In this document: positions 1-7,299 of the stretch, in pieces
Numbering within the stretch: the stretch's first letter is position 1
How the letters are laid out: the number at the start of each line of letters is the position of its first letter
Assembly: GCA_016208975.1 (NCBI GenBank)
Contig: JACQXA010000004.1
Span: forward strand, 617,015-681,014
Length of the DNA stretch: 64,000 bases
Origin: Nitrospinota bacterium
GTDB lineage: Bacteria > Nitrospinota_A > UBA7883 > JACRLM01
Reading direction: 5' to 3'
Translations under genes and position numbers: made by a program
The notes under the pieces: model-generated
What the model was told of the DNA's origin: nothing
The model's input: the letters and a program-made list of their open reading frames with translations, nothing else
Databases searched by the model: none

Positions 1-660
1 GGAGACTATGTCCCCCTCGGCGAACATGCTGGTTTTCCAGATTTGCATGTAAACGTGGATCATCACGAAAAAGATAAGGATGTACATGGCTACATGGTGG
101 ATCATCCGTATGTTCTGCGTTCCGCCCAGAAGGCTTTCAACCCAGCTCCGGGACAGCCAGCCCCAGGGCAACGCATCCGCCCCGTGGGAATAAAGCGTAA
201 GGCCGGTAACTATCTGGATAACGAAGATGGTGGCCATGGAGAAAATGCCGATACCGCCCAGGGGGTTTACAAACCTGTAATGGGCGTGCTGGCCCCGGAG
301 GGTAATAAAATAAATGGCAAGCTTCACCGCCGCCACGATGTTTTTGCGGGTGGGCATGAACTGCATGATGTCGCGGTTGCAAGACTCCGTAAAGGCCAGG
401 TAGAACCTGCCCGCCACGGCGGCGATCATGAACATTGCCGCCAGGAAATGGTAATAGCGGGCGTCCGCCATGGAGAAGGCCTGATACGCCTCGCCCCTGC
501 CGTAGAAAAATTGTGGGGCTCCAACATAAAGGCCGGAGAGGACAAGAGTAACCACGGAAAGGAATAGAACCCAATGGAGAATACAGGCGAGGATGGATCT
601 GGTTCGAACTACCAGATATACGCCGCCAACGTCATTTGCGCCTGAGGAAACCGTGGACAT
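1..660 (-). CDS. hyaC: NiFe-hydrogenase b-type cytochrome subunit (HyaC family), 3' end outside window
   Basis: Frame is open from an ATG at 660 to the left edge (220 codons). It encodes the membrane di-heme cytochrome that passes electrons between an uptake NiFe hydrogenase and the quinone pool. Visible are four hydrophobic segments and His in typical haem-ligand places: HW near residue 32, YYHF near 70, then IRMIHHVAMY and HVYM near the end. Family members are about 220-240 aa, so only a short tail is missing. Unusually, this gene is the first of its transcription unit here: no large or small hydrogenase subunit precedes it in the window, and any such genes would lie to the left. A thiosulfate-reductase or formate-dehydrogenase gamma cytochrome is the alternative, but the GQHAHYRFVNPLGG segment fits HyaC best. 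Confidence 0.8.
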   Translation of the reverse strand, partial: MSTVSSGANDVGGVYLVVRTRSILACILHWVLFLSVVTLVLSGLYVGAPQFFYGRGEAYQAFSMADARYYHFLAAMFMIAAVAGRFYLAFTESCNRDIMQFMPTRKNIVAAVKLAIYFITLRGQHAHYRFVNPLGGIGIFSMATIFVIQIVTGLTLYSHGADALPWGWLSRSWVESLLGGTQNIRMIHHVAMYILIFFVMIHVYMQIWKTSMFAEGDIVS

Positions 661-794
661 CGCGCGCCCCCTGCTTTTCCAGCCGCCGCGGCATATTTCA
701 TACGCTACGGCGCCAAGATACGCTTTATACGGTCCTGGCCGCCCGGGCCACCTGAAGCCTATCTCTTTTCAGGGGTTTTTGGGCAACCTGCAAA

Positions 795-825
795 ATTATT
801 ACTCCCATTTAGAACATGTTGTCAA
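795..825 (-). promoter_or_regulatory. possible sigma-70 promoter for the hydrogenase cytochrome gene
   Basis: On the minus strand a perfect TTGACA (820-825) is followed about 18 nt later by an AT-rich TAATAAT (795-801). Transcription would start near 788 and leave a leader of about 128 nt before the ATG at 660. The -35 is strong, the -10 is only partial. The rest of 661-963 holds no gene that I can see. Confidence 0.4.
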
Positions 826-963
826 CACAAAACGGGTTAATTCGCGTTCACCGCATAGCGGCAATCCCGTGTGGTTACTTTTAGAATGTTTCACGGGGCC
901 GCCCGGCCCCGGATTTCCTTCCATAGCGGGACAACTGTGACAGCCCTGACGAAACGATAAAGC

Positions 964-1204
964 TCAACGCTTCAATTTGCGGTAGAAGTTTTCGTGCGCC
1001 CCTGCCATCAATAACAAGCGGGTGGCGGGGTTGTATTCGTAGGCAAGAAGGAACGGCTTTCCTACACAAGCGAATTTGTAAACGTGCCCCCCGCCAAATC
1101 GCCCTTTTTCGCATCTCCCAGAGCGGGATCCGCCACTATGGCGCCTACGGCGTCATCAACATCGGCCTTTTGAAGGATTTCGGCATCCGGTTCTTGGCCG
1201 CCAT
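964..1204 (-). pseudogene. decayed RelE/StbE-type toxin gene (frameshifted)
   Basis: Two adjacent minus-strand frames together give a recognisable RelE/ParE-family toxin. The upstream frame reads ADVDDAVGAIVADPALG then DAKKGDLAG. The downstream frame reads HVYKFACVGKPFLLAYEY and ends GAHENFYRKLKR before the stop at 964-966. The join lies in a run of six G (six C on the plus strand, about 1086-1091), so a one-base change breaks the frame. The N-terminus is also short: an ATG at 1204 starts MAAKNRMPKSFKR in a third frame and leads into the conserved part only after another shift. No antitoxin gene is recognisable upstream. A sequencing error in the G run could explain one shift but not the missing N-terminal segment. 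Confidence 0.65.
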
Positions 1205-1257
1205 AAGGTGGCGGGATGAAACGATGGTGTCTAATCCCTTCATACCCGCTGGCTTGG

Positions 1258-1794
1258 CTACTTCACTATCCGCCACACGTCTTTAAAATAGGGCGATTCA
1301 GCGCTGGCCAGCAGATCGAACAGGGCCATTTCCACGCTGGTGATGGAGGCTCCCAGGTCTTTCATTTTTTCTATGCCCACCCGTTTGTTCTCCGGGTCGC
1401 GGCTGGAGACTGCGTCCACCATTATCTCCACGTTATACCCTTGGGCCAGCATGTCGCGGACGGTTTGATACACGCAAACGTGGGCCTCTATGCCGCTTAT
1501 CAGGAAGTTGCGCCTGCCGGTGGCGTTAAGGGCGTTTACGAATTTATCGTCCCCCATGCACGAGAAACAATTCTTGGCCACGGGCGAAAGGCCGCCGAGC
1601 AGGCCGCTGATTTGAGGGATGGTATGCCCCAGCTTGTGGGGAACCTGTTCCGCCCAAAGGATGGGCATGTCCATTGCCTTGGCGCCGTTTATGGCCTTGG
1701 CTATGTTTTCGAAAAGCGCCTCTTTGGCGCTCATGGTATGGGCAAGGTTGCCCTGCACGTCCACCACCACCAGAGCTGTCTCGTCAATCTTCAA
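1258..1794 (-). CDS. isochorismatase-family cysteine hydrolase
   Basis: A single-domain isochorismatase-like hydrolase of 179 aa with the family's Rossmann-type fold. The catalytic Asp sits in VVVDVQ near the N-terminus, a Lys follows in EQVPHKLG, and the nucleophile Cys is in IEAHVCVYQTV. It resembles YcaC-type hydrolases and amidases of unknown substrate. I place the start at a TTG at 1794, because AAGGAG lies five bases upstream and the protein then begins directly before the first beta strand; a longer frame to 1842 starts with low-complexity sequence. It is downstream of two DUF507 genes on the same strand, with a 75-nt gap. The physiological substrate cannot be told from the sequence. 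Confidence 0.8.
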   Translation of the reverse strand: MKIDETALVVVDVQGNLAHTMSAKEALFENIAKAINGAKAMDMPILWAEQVPHKLGHTIPQISGLLGGLSPVAKNCFSCMGDDKFVNALNATGRRNFLISGIEAHVCVYQTVRDMLAQGYNVEIMVDAVSSRDPENKRVGIEKMKDLGASITSVEMALFDLLASAESPYFKDVWRIVK

Positions 1795-1869
1795 AGTGAT
1801 CTCCTTGCAGGCTCTAAAGAGACCGCCCGGGGGGGTGGGCAAGGCCGGAAACGGGGGAAAGCCCGGGCG

Positions 1870-2157
1870 TTAGCCCAGCGAGAGGCCCCGGCGGCGCTTG
1901 GTCTCTTCGTTATAATGCTTGTGGTAAAGGATGTCCCACTCGTTGGAGCCTTCGCGGATGTCCCGGGAGTAGGTGGAGATGACTTTGCGCACGGCGTCGT
2001 CTATCTGCTCCTCTATCTCTATTTCCTCCCGCAGTATGTCCACTATGTCCAGACGCAGGTCGTTCTCCTCGCAGAAAAACTCCACCCTGTCGTCTTCGAG
2101 CAGGCCTTTTAATATCAGTTTGGAGAGATGGTTTATCTTTTCCCTTGAAAGTTTCAC
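1870..2157 (-). CDS. DUF507 family protein (copy 2)
   Basis: A 95-aa, highly charged, helical protein of the DUF507 family, starting MKLSREKINHLSKLIL. The family is small, of unknown function, and common in deltaproteobacterial and related genomes. It follows a second DUF507 gene by 16 nt on the same strand, so the two are almost certainly cotranscribed. The pair shares the layout of an N-terminal helix with HLS/YLA, a central acidic patch and a C-terminal basic helix, but the sequences are clearly diverged, suggesting an old duplication or hetero-oligomer partners. No signal peptide, membrane segment or catalytic motif is visible. Confidence 0.75.
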   Translation of the reverse strand: MKLSREKINHLSKLILKGLLEDDRVEFFCEENDLRLDIVDILREEIEIEEQIDDAVRKVISTYSRDIREGSNEWDILYHKHYNEETKRRRGLSLG

Positions 2158-2173
2158 TTTGCCCTCTCCGCCT

Positions 2174-2455
2174 TTAAAGAATTATCCCCCGTTCCCGGGC
2201 CAGCTTCTGCTTGACCATCTGGAACATTTTGCGATAGTCCACCTGGGAGCGATCCAGCTCATCCCCCATTTTCTCCAGCATGGCCTTCACCTCGTCATTG
2301 AGGTCGTCCTCTTTGTGCAGGTCGGCGAAGATCACGCCGCTTATGCTTTCGCATACGCCCTCGGTGTCCTCACCCGGGTCTATATGCCCTTTTTCAATGA
2401 GAACGGTGACGATCCGCTGGGCCAGGTAGTCTATCATCTCCTTTTTCAGCCTCAT
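2174..2455 (-). CDS. DUF507 family protein (copy 1)
   Basis: A 93-aa DUF507 protein, first of the tandem pair, starting MRLKKEMIDYLAQRIV. It is rich in Asp/Glu and Lys with predicted helices throughout, no Cys cluster and no export signal. It begins 12 nt after the stop of the PHP phosphoesterase gene, so PHP, DUF507 and DUF507 form one likely minus-strand transcription unit that may continue into the isochorismatase gene. Function is unknown; the calls rest on length, charge pattern and the similarity of the two neighbours to each other. Confidence 0.75.
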   Translation of the reverse strand: MRLKKEMIDYLAQRIVTVLIEKGHIDPGEDTEGVCESISGVIFADLHKEDDLNDEVKAMLEKMGDELDRSQVDYRKMFQMVKQKLARERGIIL

Positions 2456-2467
2456 CCCTGCTCCTCC

Positions 2468-3328
2468 CTATATATGCCTTGCGGCTGTGGCCGATAACGC
2501 CGCCCGCTCTTTTAATTTTTCCACCCGCCCATAAGACAGCCTCACCGAGCCCATGCTCCTGCCATGGCGGCCGTGGCCATGGCTGTCGGACCCTCCGGTG
2601 ACCAGGAGGTTGAACTCTTCAGCCATCGCAAGATATTTTTCTACGGTCCTGTTGTCGTGCTGTGGGCTGTAAGCCTCTATCCCGTCCAGCCCTTCCGCCG
2701 CCAGATGGCCTATGTCGTCATCCATGCCGGTATGCCCCGGATGGGCCAGGGACGAAACACCCCCCGCGGATTTTATTATCGCAATCGCCTCTTCAGGGGT
2801 AAATTTCGGCACCGGTTCATAAACCGACCCCCCATCGCCCAGGAGTTTCTCGAACACTTCCTCGACGGTTTTAAAATACCCAAGTTTTACCAGATACCGG
2901 GCCAACTGGGCCCGGCCCACCGTGGCCTCGCCGGTAAAACCTAAAATATCGTCCAGCGTCACTTTATATCCAAGCGCAACCAGCTTTTCCACCATCCGGG
3001 CCATCCGGGAAACGCGGCCTTCCGCATTCAAGCTCACAAGCTTTTTAAAATCATCGCTTTCCATGTCCATAAAATACCCCAGGACATGAACGCTTTTTTC
3101 ACCCGAGTGGGCGGACACTTCAATGCCCGGAATAATCTCCACCCCGTATTTTTCCCCGGCCTCGAACATCTCCGGGTATCCCGCGCAGGTGTCATGATCG
3201 GTAAGGGATAGGCACGACATGCCCATTTCCGCCGCGACCCGGACTATTTCGGCGGGGTTTTCCACCCCGTCGGAATGGCGGCTGTGCGTGTGCAAATCGG
3301 CCCATTTTCCGGACATTTTCGTTTCCAT
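2468..3328 (-). CDS. PHP-domain phosphoesterase (RNase AM / nucleoside bisphosphate phosphatase-like)
   Basis: A metal-dependent phosphoesterase of the PHP superfamily, about 286 aa. Metal-binding motifs are visible in order: DLHTHSRHSDG at the N-terminus, LTDHDTCAGYPE, IPGIEVSA, LAHPGHTG and GGSDSHGHG. The order and size match the YciV/TrpH group, whose characterised members remove phosphates from nucleoside 3',5'-bisphosphates or trim short RNAs. The frame is open to 3523, but the upstream part is non-family sequence and overlaps the divergent aminotransferase gene. I therefore take ATG 3328; ATG 3316, directly before SGKWADLHTH, is almost as good. Confidence 0.8.
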   Translation of the reverse strand: METKMSGKWADLHTHSRHSDGVENPAEIVRVAAEMGMSCLSLTDHDTCAGYPEMFEAGEKYGVEIIPGIEVSAHSGEKSVHVLGYFMDMESDDFKKLVSLNAEGRVSRMARMVEKLVALGYKVTLDDILGFTGEATVGRAQLARYLVKLGYFKTVEEVFEKLLGDGGSVYEPVPKFTPEEAIAIIKSAGGVSSLAHPGHTGMDDDIGHLAAEGLDGIEAYSPQHDNRTVEKYLAMAEEFNLLVTGGSDSHGHGRHGRSMGSVRLSYGRVEKLKERAALSATAARHI

Positions 3329-3461
3329 CAATCTATATAAAGCTATCTTGCTATAATAGCGCATGCTTTGCAGGACTGTAAACCGGTTTCGCCGATATTT
3401 CGCCATCTTTATGGCGATGAAGTCCTTCAACTTATTCAATGAATGAGGATTATTTGTAAAA

Positions 3462-4610
3462 ATGCCGGCATCTACCCCATACCAGCCCGCTGAAAGCTCC
3501 CGTATCCGGGCGGAGTTCCCCATGCTGGAAAACTATATATATTTCAACAGCGCCGGGCTGGCCCCCATTCCCGTTAAAACCCGGGACGCCATAATGGGCA
3601 TGGCCCGGGAAGTGTCTGTTACGGCATACCTGAACATGGATGAGTGGAAGGCCAAGGTCGCCGAAACCCGCCAACTGGCCGCCAGGATAACCGGCGGGAC
3701 GGTGGAAGAAACGGCTTTTATAAGAAACACGTCGGACGGGGTGTCTTTAGTGGCCTCCGGTTACCCGTTCCGGGAGGGGGACGAGGTGATAATCAACGAC
3801 CTGGAGTTCCCGTCCAACGTTTATCCCTGGCTGAACTTGCAACGTAAAGGCGTGAACGTAAAGATCGTAAAGAGCCGGGAGGGCAGGGTTACCGTGGACG
3901 ACATAGCCCGGGAGGTAACGTCCAAAACCCGTTTTGTGGCCATATCAACGACGCAATATTCCACCGGGTTCCGGGCGGACCTGGCCGGGCTGGGCCAACT
4001 GGCCCGGGAGAAAGGGTTTTTGTTTTTTGTGGACGCTATCCAGTCGCTAGGGGTTCTCCCCATGGACGTGAAGGGATTCGGGATAGATTTTCTGGCTTGT
4101 GGCGGCCACAAATGGCTTTGCGCGCCGGAGGGTATCGGCATATTCCACTGCAACCGGGAGCGGCTGGACACTCTGGAATTGACCCGGACGGGCTGGCATA
4201 CGGTGAAAGACTGTTATAACTTCGCCCATATAGACTTCACCCCACACCCTACCGCCGAACGGTTCGAGGAGGGCACCATGAACATAATGGGCATATACGG
4301 GCTGGCGGAATCATTGAAAACGGTGATGATGTTCGGCATACAGCGCAACGAGGCCCAGGCGCTCCACCTAACCGGGCTCATCGCCGAAGGCGCCCGTTCA
4401 AAGGGATATAATGTCCTTTCCCCCATGGAGGACAGGGAGCGCTCTTCCATACTGATAATTTCCCACGCGGATCCGTCGCAAAACGCCCGTATAGTAAAAC
4501 GGCTGAACGCCAACCGGGTTTTGTTGATGGAACGTGGCGGCGGTATCCGAGTGGCGGCCCATTTCTTCAACACCGAAGAGGACGTGGAAAAGCTGGTGGA
4601 ACTGTTGTAA
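3462..4610 (+). CDS. class-V aminotransferase (cysteine desulfurase-like fold)
   Basis: A PLP-dependent fold-type I enzyme of 382 aa. The N-terminal YIYFNSAGLAPIP, the PLP-ring Asp in FFVDAIQSLG (about D191) and the Schiff-base Lys in CGGHKWLCAPEGIG (H216, K217) are all present, so it should be active. The family covers cysteine desulfurases, isopenicillin-N epimerase-like enzymes and kynureninase-like lyases. The flexible loop with the catalytic Cys of IscS/SufS is not evident near the C-terminus, which argues against a housekeeping desulfurase. It is transcribed divergently from the PHP gene and stands 29 nt before a lipoprotein gene. Substrate unknown. Confidence 0.8.
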   Translation: MPASTPYQPAESSRIRAEFPMLENYIYFNSAGLAPIPVKTRDAIMGMAREVSVTAYLNMDEWKAKVAETRQLAARITGGTVEETAFIRNTSDGVSLVASGYPFREGDEVIINDLEFPSNVYPWLNLQRKGVNVKIVKSREGRVTVDDIAREVTSKTRFVAISTTQYSTGFRADLAGLGQLAREKGFLFFVDAIQSLGVLPMDVKGFGIDFLACGGHKWLCAPEGIGIFHCNRERLDTLELTRTGWHTVKDCYNFAHIDFTPHPTAERFEEGTMNIMGIYGLAESLKTVMMFGIQRNEAQALHLTGLIAEGARSKGYNVLSPMEDRERSSILIISHADPSQNARIVKRLNANRVLLMERGGGIRVAAHFFNTEEDVEKLVELL

Positions 4611-4639
4611 CCTGCCATCCTGAAACTTTTTTACGGAAT

Positions 4640-6007
4640 ATGAAATCCTGTTTGCGCCCACTATCTGTACTCGCCCCAGCCTGCGCTTTGTTGTTACAGC
4701 TATCCTGTGGGGGCGGCCAGCCAAAGGCTTTGGAGCCACCCGCGCCCGTGAGTTTCGCCATGGCCTTCGGCGGCGGGGAGGATGACATGGCCTACGCCGT
4801 CCGGCAAACCTCGGACGGGGGTTATATAGCGGGCGGCGGCCAATGGTCTTTCGGCGCGGGGGAAAAGGACTGGATGATCCTGAAGCTCAACGCCGATGGC
4901 TCATTACAGTGGCGAAAAATAATCGGCGGGCCGGACATTGACAATATCCAGTCCATCCTGCAAACCGAAGACGGCGGCTACATGGTGGCCGGGTACACCC
5001 TCTCTTTCGGGCAGGGGGAGTATGACATGCTGGTGGCTAAACTTTCCGCCGATGGAGCCGTGAAGTGGTCAAAAACCTACGGCGGGCCGAAAATTGAATA
5101 CGCCAAGTCCATAAAATCCACACCTGATGGCGGATATGTCGTGGCAGGCACCACCGGCTCTTTCGGCTCCGGGGCGCACGACGTATGGATACTCAAGATT
5201 GCCGAAGACGGTTCCATTGACTGGCAAAAAACCTACGGCGGGGCGAACGTGGAGAATACCTATTCCATATCGGTAACGCAGGACGGGGGTTATTTTATCG
5301 CCGGTCAAACCAACACCCTGGACAACGCCGGGGTGAACATATGGGTCATGCGGCTGGATAGTGGAGGCAATGTTATTTGGGATGGCGTTTATGGCGGGTC
5401 AAAAAGCGATGGAACCCATTCCGCCGCGACAACCAGCGACGGCGGTTTCATTGTGGCGGGGGACACAAACTCGTACGGCGCGGGCGGGCACGATTTTTGG
5501 GTAATAAAACTTTCGGGCGCCGGAACGGTGGAATGGGCCAAGGCTTATGGCGGCTCCGGGGATGAGTACCCTTACGCCGTAATCCAGGCGGAAGATGGCG
5601 GGTTTGTGATATCCGGCGAGACCACTTCGTTTGGCGCCGGAGCCAAAGACGCATGGGTGATAAAACTTGGGGCCGATGGCGCCATCCTGTGGCAATGGGC
5701 TTTCGGCGGCGCCGGTGACGATCTGGCGCACGGATATTCCATTGAACAGACTTCTGATAACGGTTATGTGTTGGCCGCCCAAACCGCATCTTTTGGCGCC
5801 GGAGCGTCCGACATATGGATTTTAAAATTGTTTGAGGATGGCTCCATCCCCTCCATGGGAGCTCAAACCAGCGCATCAGCTGTGGATACCGACATCGCAG
5901 GCTCACCAGGCGGTATCACCGTGGTGGATACATTCGCGGAGCCTTACGATGTGTCACTGACAGGTACCGAAGGGGAGGTTGTCTCCACACGACAGGCCCC
6001 AGAGTAA
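4640..6007 (+). CDS. lipoprotein with seven ~52-aa propeller-type repeats
   Basis: A 455-aa lipoprotein. A signal peptide ends in the lipobox LLQLSC with Cys at residue 23 and Gly at +2, suggesting the outer membrane. After a short linker come seven consecutive repeats of about 52 aa, each of the pattern YGG...(15)...DGGY.VAG.T.SFG.G..D.WI.KL..DG...W. Seven W-ended blades strongly suggest a closed seven-bladed beta-propeller. The last about 50 residues are Thr/Ser/Ala-rich and lack the repeat. Such repeats occur in secreted or surface proteins of unknown function. It is followed by another lipoprotein and a pilin on the same strand, so a cell-surface role is likely. No catalytic motif is seen. 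Confidence 0.75.
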   Translation: MKSCLRPLSVLAPACALLLQLSCGGGQPKALEPPAPVSFAMAFGGGEDDMAYAVRQTSDGGYIAGGGQWSFGAGEKDWMILKLNADGSLQWRKIIGGPDIDNIQSILQTEDGGYMVAGYTLSFGQGEYDMLVAKLSADGAVKWSKTYGGPKIEYAKSIKSTPDGGYVVAGTTGSFGSGAHDVWILKIAEDGSIDWQKTYGGANVENTYSISVTQDGGYFIAGQTNTLDNAGVNIWVMRLDSGGNVIWDGVYGGSKSDGTHSAATTSDGGFIVAGDTNSYGAGGHDFWVIKLSGAGTVEWAKAYGGSGDEYPYAVIQAEDGGFVISGETTSFGAGAKDAWVIKLGADGAILWQWAFGGAGDDLAHGYSIEQTSDNGYVLAAQTASFGAGASDIWILKLFEDGSIPSMGAQTSASAVDTDIAGSPGGITVVDTFAEPYDVSLTGTEGEVVSTRQAPE

Positions 6008-6101
6008 AGAAGCTTCAAAAATTCTGGTCAACCAAGCCGCATGGATGTATCATTTCGTAATGTATTTAAAGCGTAATGATAGATTTTTGAGGCCACACGG
6101 C

Positions 6102-6695
6102 ATGCTCCCGGGCGTTAGGGCCAGCCGTTTATTTGGCGTCATGGGCCTTTCATTACTCTTAACCGCCTCAATTTTCCTGTCCGGTTGCAAGCTTCAGTAC
6201 GCCAGCGAAGATTTCAACATGGCCGTTACGCCCGAAGGGGCCGGTAAACTTACGGTGTACTACCAGTATATCGGCACTGAAGAAACCTTGAACTATCTGA
6301 AGGGCAAGGATCTGGACACCTTAAAGGACCTGGCTAACAACCCGGAGCATATCAAAGACGCCTCGGAGAAAAACGTTAAACTCATCAGCCGCAGGCTGGA
6401 TTTTGTGGATTTCTCCGTTCACGCCAATGTGGAGGCGGAGGCCGGGGATTACAAGAAGCTTTTTGATGTCTTCACCAATTACAAGCTTGAGGTCGCCGAC
6501 AAGATCTACATAACCCCATTAAACGGCACCGTCAGCAAAGCCACCTTGAGCGATGGTGGCAAAATCATTATCCGGAACAACAAGTACACCTTCGCATGGC
6601 CGCTGGAGACTGCGGACATATCTTTTAAAGCCTCATACCGGGTAACCGGTACCCGCTTCATTTTAGACTTTGGCGGCGCGCCAAAGAAGAACTGA
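6102..6695 (+). CDS. small lipoprotein of unknown function
   Basis: About 198 aa. The start at 6102 gives a classic lipoprotein signal, hydrophobic GLSLLLTASIFLSGC, with the lipidated Cys at residue 29; TGAGG lies about nine bases upstream. An earlier in-frame ATG at 6060 adds a polar extension in front of the signal and is less likely. The mature part is soluble, mixed alpha/beta, with segments such as LTVYYQYIGTEETL and VDFSVHANVEAEAGD, and no Cys after the lipobox. I recognise no domain. It sits between the propeller lipoprotein and a pilin gene on the same strand. Confidence 0.65.
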   Translation: MLPGVRASRLFGVMGLSLLLTASIFLSGCKLQYASEDFNMAVTPEGAGKLTVYYQYIGTEETLNYLKGKDLDTLKDLANNPEHIKDASEKNVKLISRRLDFVDFSVHANVEAEAGDYKKLFDVFTNYKLEVADKIYITPLNGTVSKATLSDGGKIIIRNNKYTFAWPLETADISFKASYRVTGTRFILDFGGAPKKN

Positions 6696-6725
6696 CAGCT
6701 GTAACAGTCAATCGAGGAGACACAC

Positions 6726-7109
6726 ATGCGATGTCCGGCTACGCTAAAAGGCCCACGAGGGTTTACCATAATCGAAGTGCTTATGGTGGTTGCCGTTATC
6801 GGGATTCTGGCCGCCATCGCCATTCCCCAGTTCAACTCGTACAAGGAAAAATCGTACTGCGCCGCGATAAAGTCCGACCTGGCCAACATAGCCCGCTACC
6901 AGGAAGACTATTTCGAACAGAACAAGACCTACGTGGCCGTCACCTTGAACGCCGACAGAAGCAGTAACCTTTCGAATTTCCATTGGTCACCCGGGGTGAC
7001 CCTCGTTTCCTCCGCAGGAGACTTGTCTTCATGGTCCGCCGTGGCTGGCCACCCCAACTGTTCATCCGGTCCCTTCACCTGGGACAGCGCCGCCGGAGGA
7101 ATGAGGTAA
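6726..7109 (+). CDS. type IV pilin-like protein
   Basis: A 127-aa prepilin. The type III signal is textbook: a short basic leader, then Gly12/Phe13 cleavage in RGFTIIEVLMVVAVIGILA, with Glu at mature position 5 and a hydrophobic helix ending AIAIPQF. The C-terminal head domain is small (about 75 aa) with two Cys (in SYCAAIK and HPNCSSG) that could form a disulfide. Start is supported by GAGGAG six bases upstream of the ATG. No pil assembly genes lie in the window, so it may be a minor or pseudopilin working with machinery encoded elsewhere. Confidence 0.85.
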   Translation: MRCPATLKGPRGFTIIEVLMVVAVIGILAAIAIPQFNSYKEKSYCAAIKSDLANIARYQEDYFEQNKTYVAVTLNADRSSNLSNFHWSPGVTLVSSAGDLSSWSAVAGHPNCSSGPFTWDSAAGGMR

Positions 7110-7209
7110 ACACGCGGCCATTCGAACCTGGCCGGGCATGTCCAAACGTTCAGCGCAGTTTTCCCTTGAAATGCCGGTTTCATCATAGAAGACGCCCTCC
7201 CGCCCGGCC

Positions 7210-7239
7210 TTGACCCGGCTTTCACCAAGTGACTACACT
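7210..7239 (+). promoter_or_regulatory. sigma-70-type promoter for aconitase
   Basis: TTGACC (7210-7215), an 18-nt spacer and TACACT (7234-7239). The start would be near 7246, giving a leader of about 54 nt with a short GGATG/CATCC stem before the ATG at 7300. The stretch 7110-7209 shows nothing else that I can support. Confidence 0.5.
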
Positions 7240-7299
7240 AAAGAGTGTATAAGGATGCGGGAATATTCATCCTTTAAAAACCATAAGGCGGAGCGCCCA

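Noticed and set aside
1105..1257. plus-strand stretch with protein-like GAYGVINIGLLKDFGIRF
   Set aside because: It is the complement of the conserved block of the decayed toxin gene on the minus strand.
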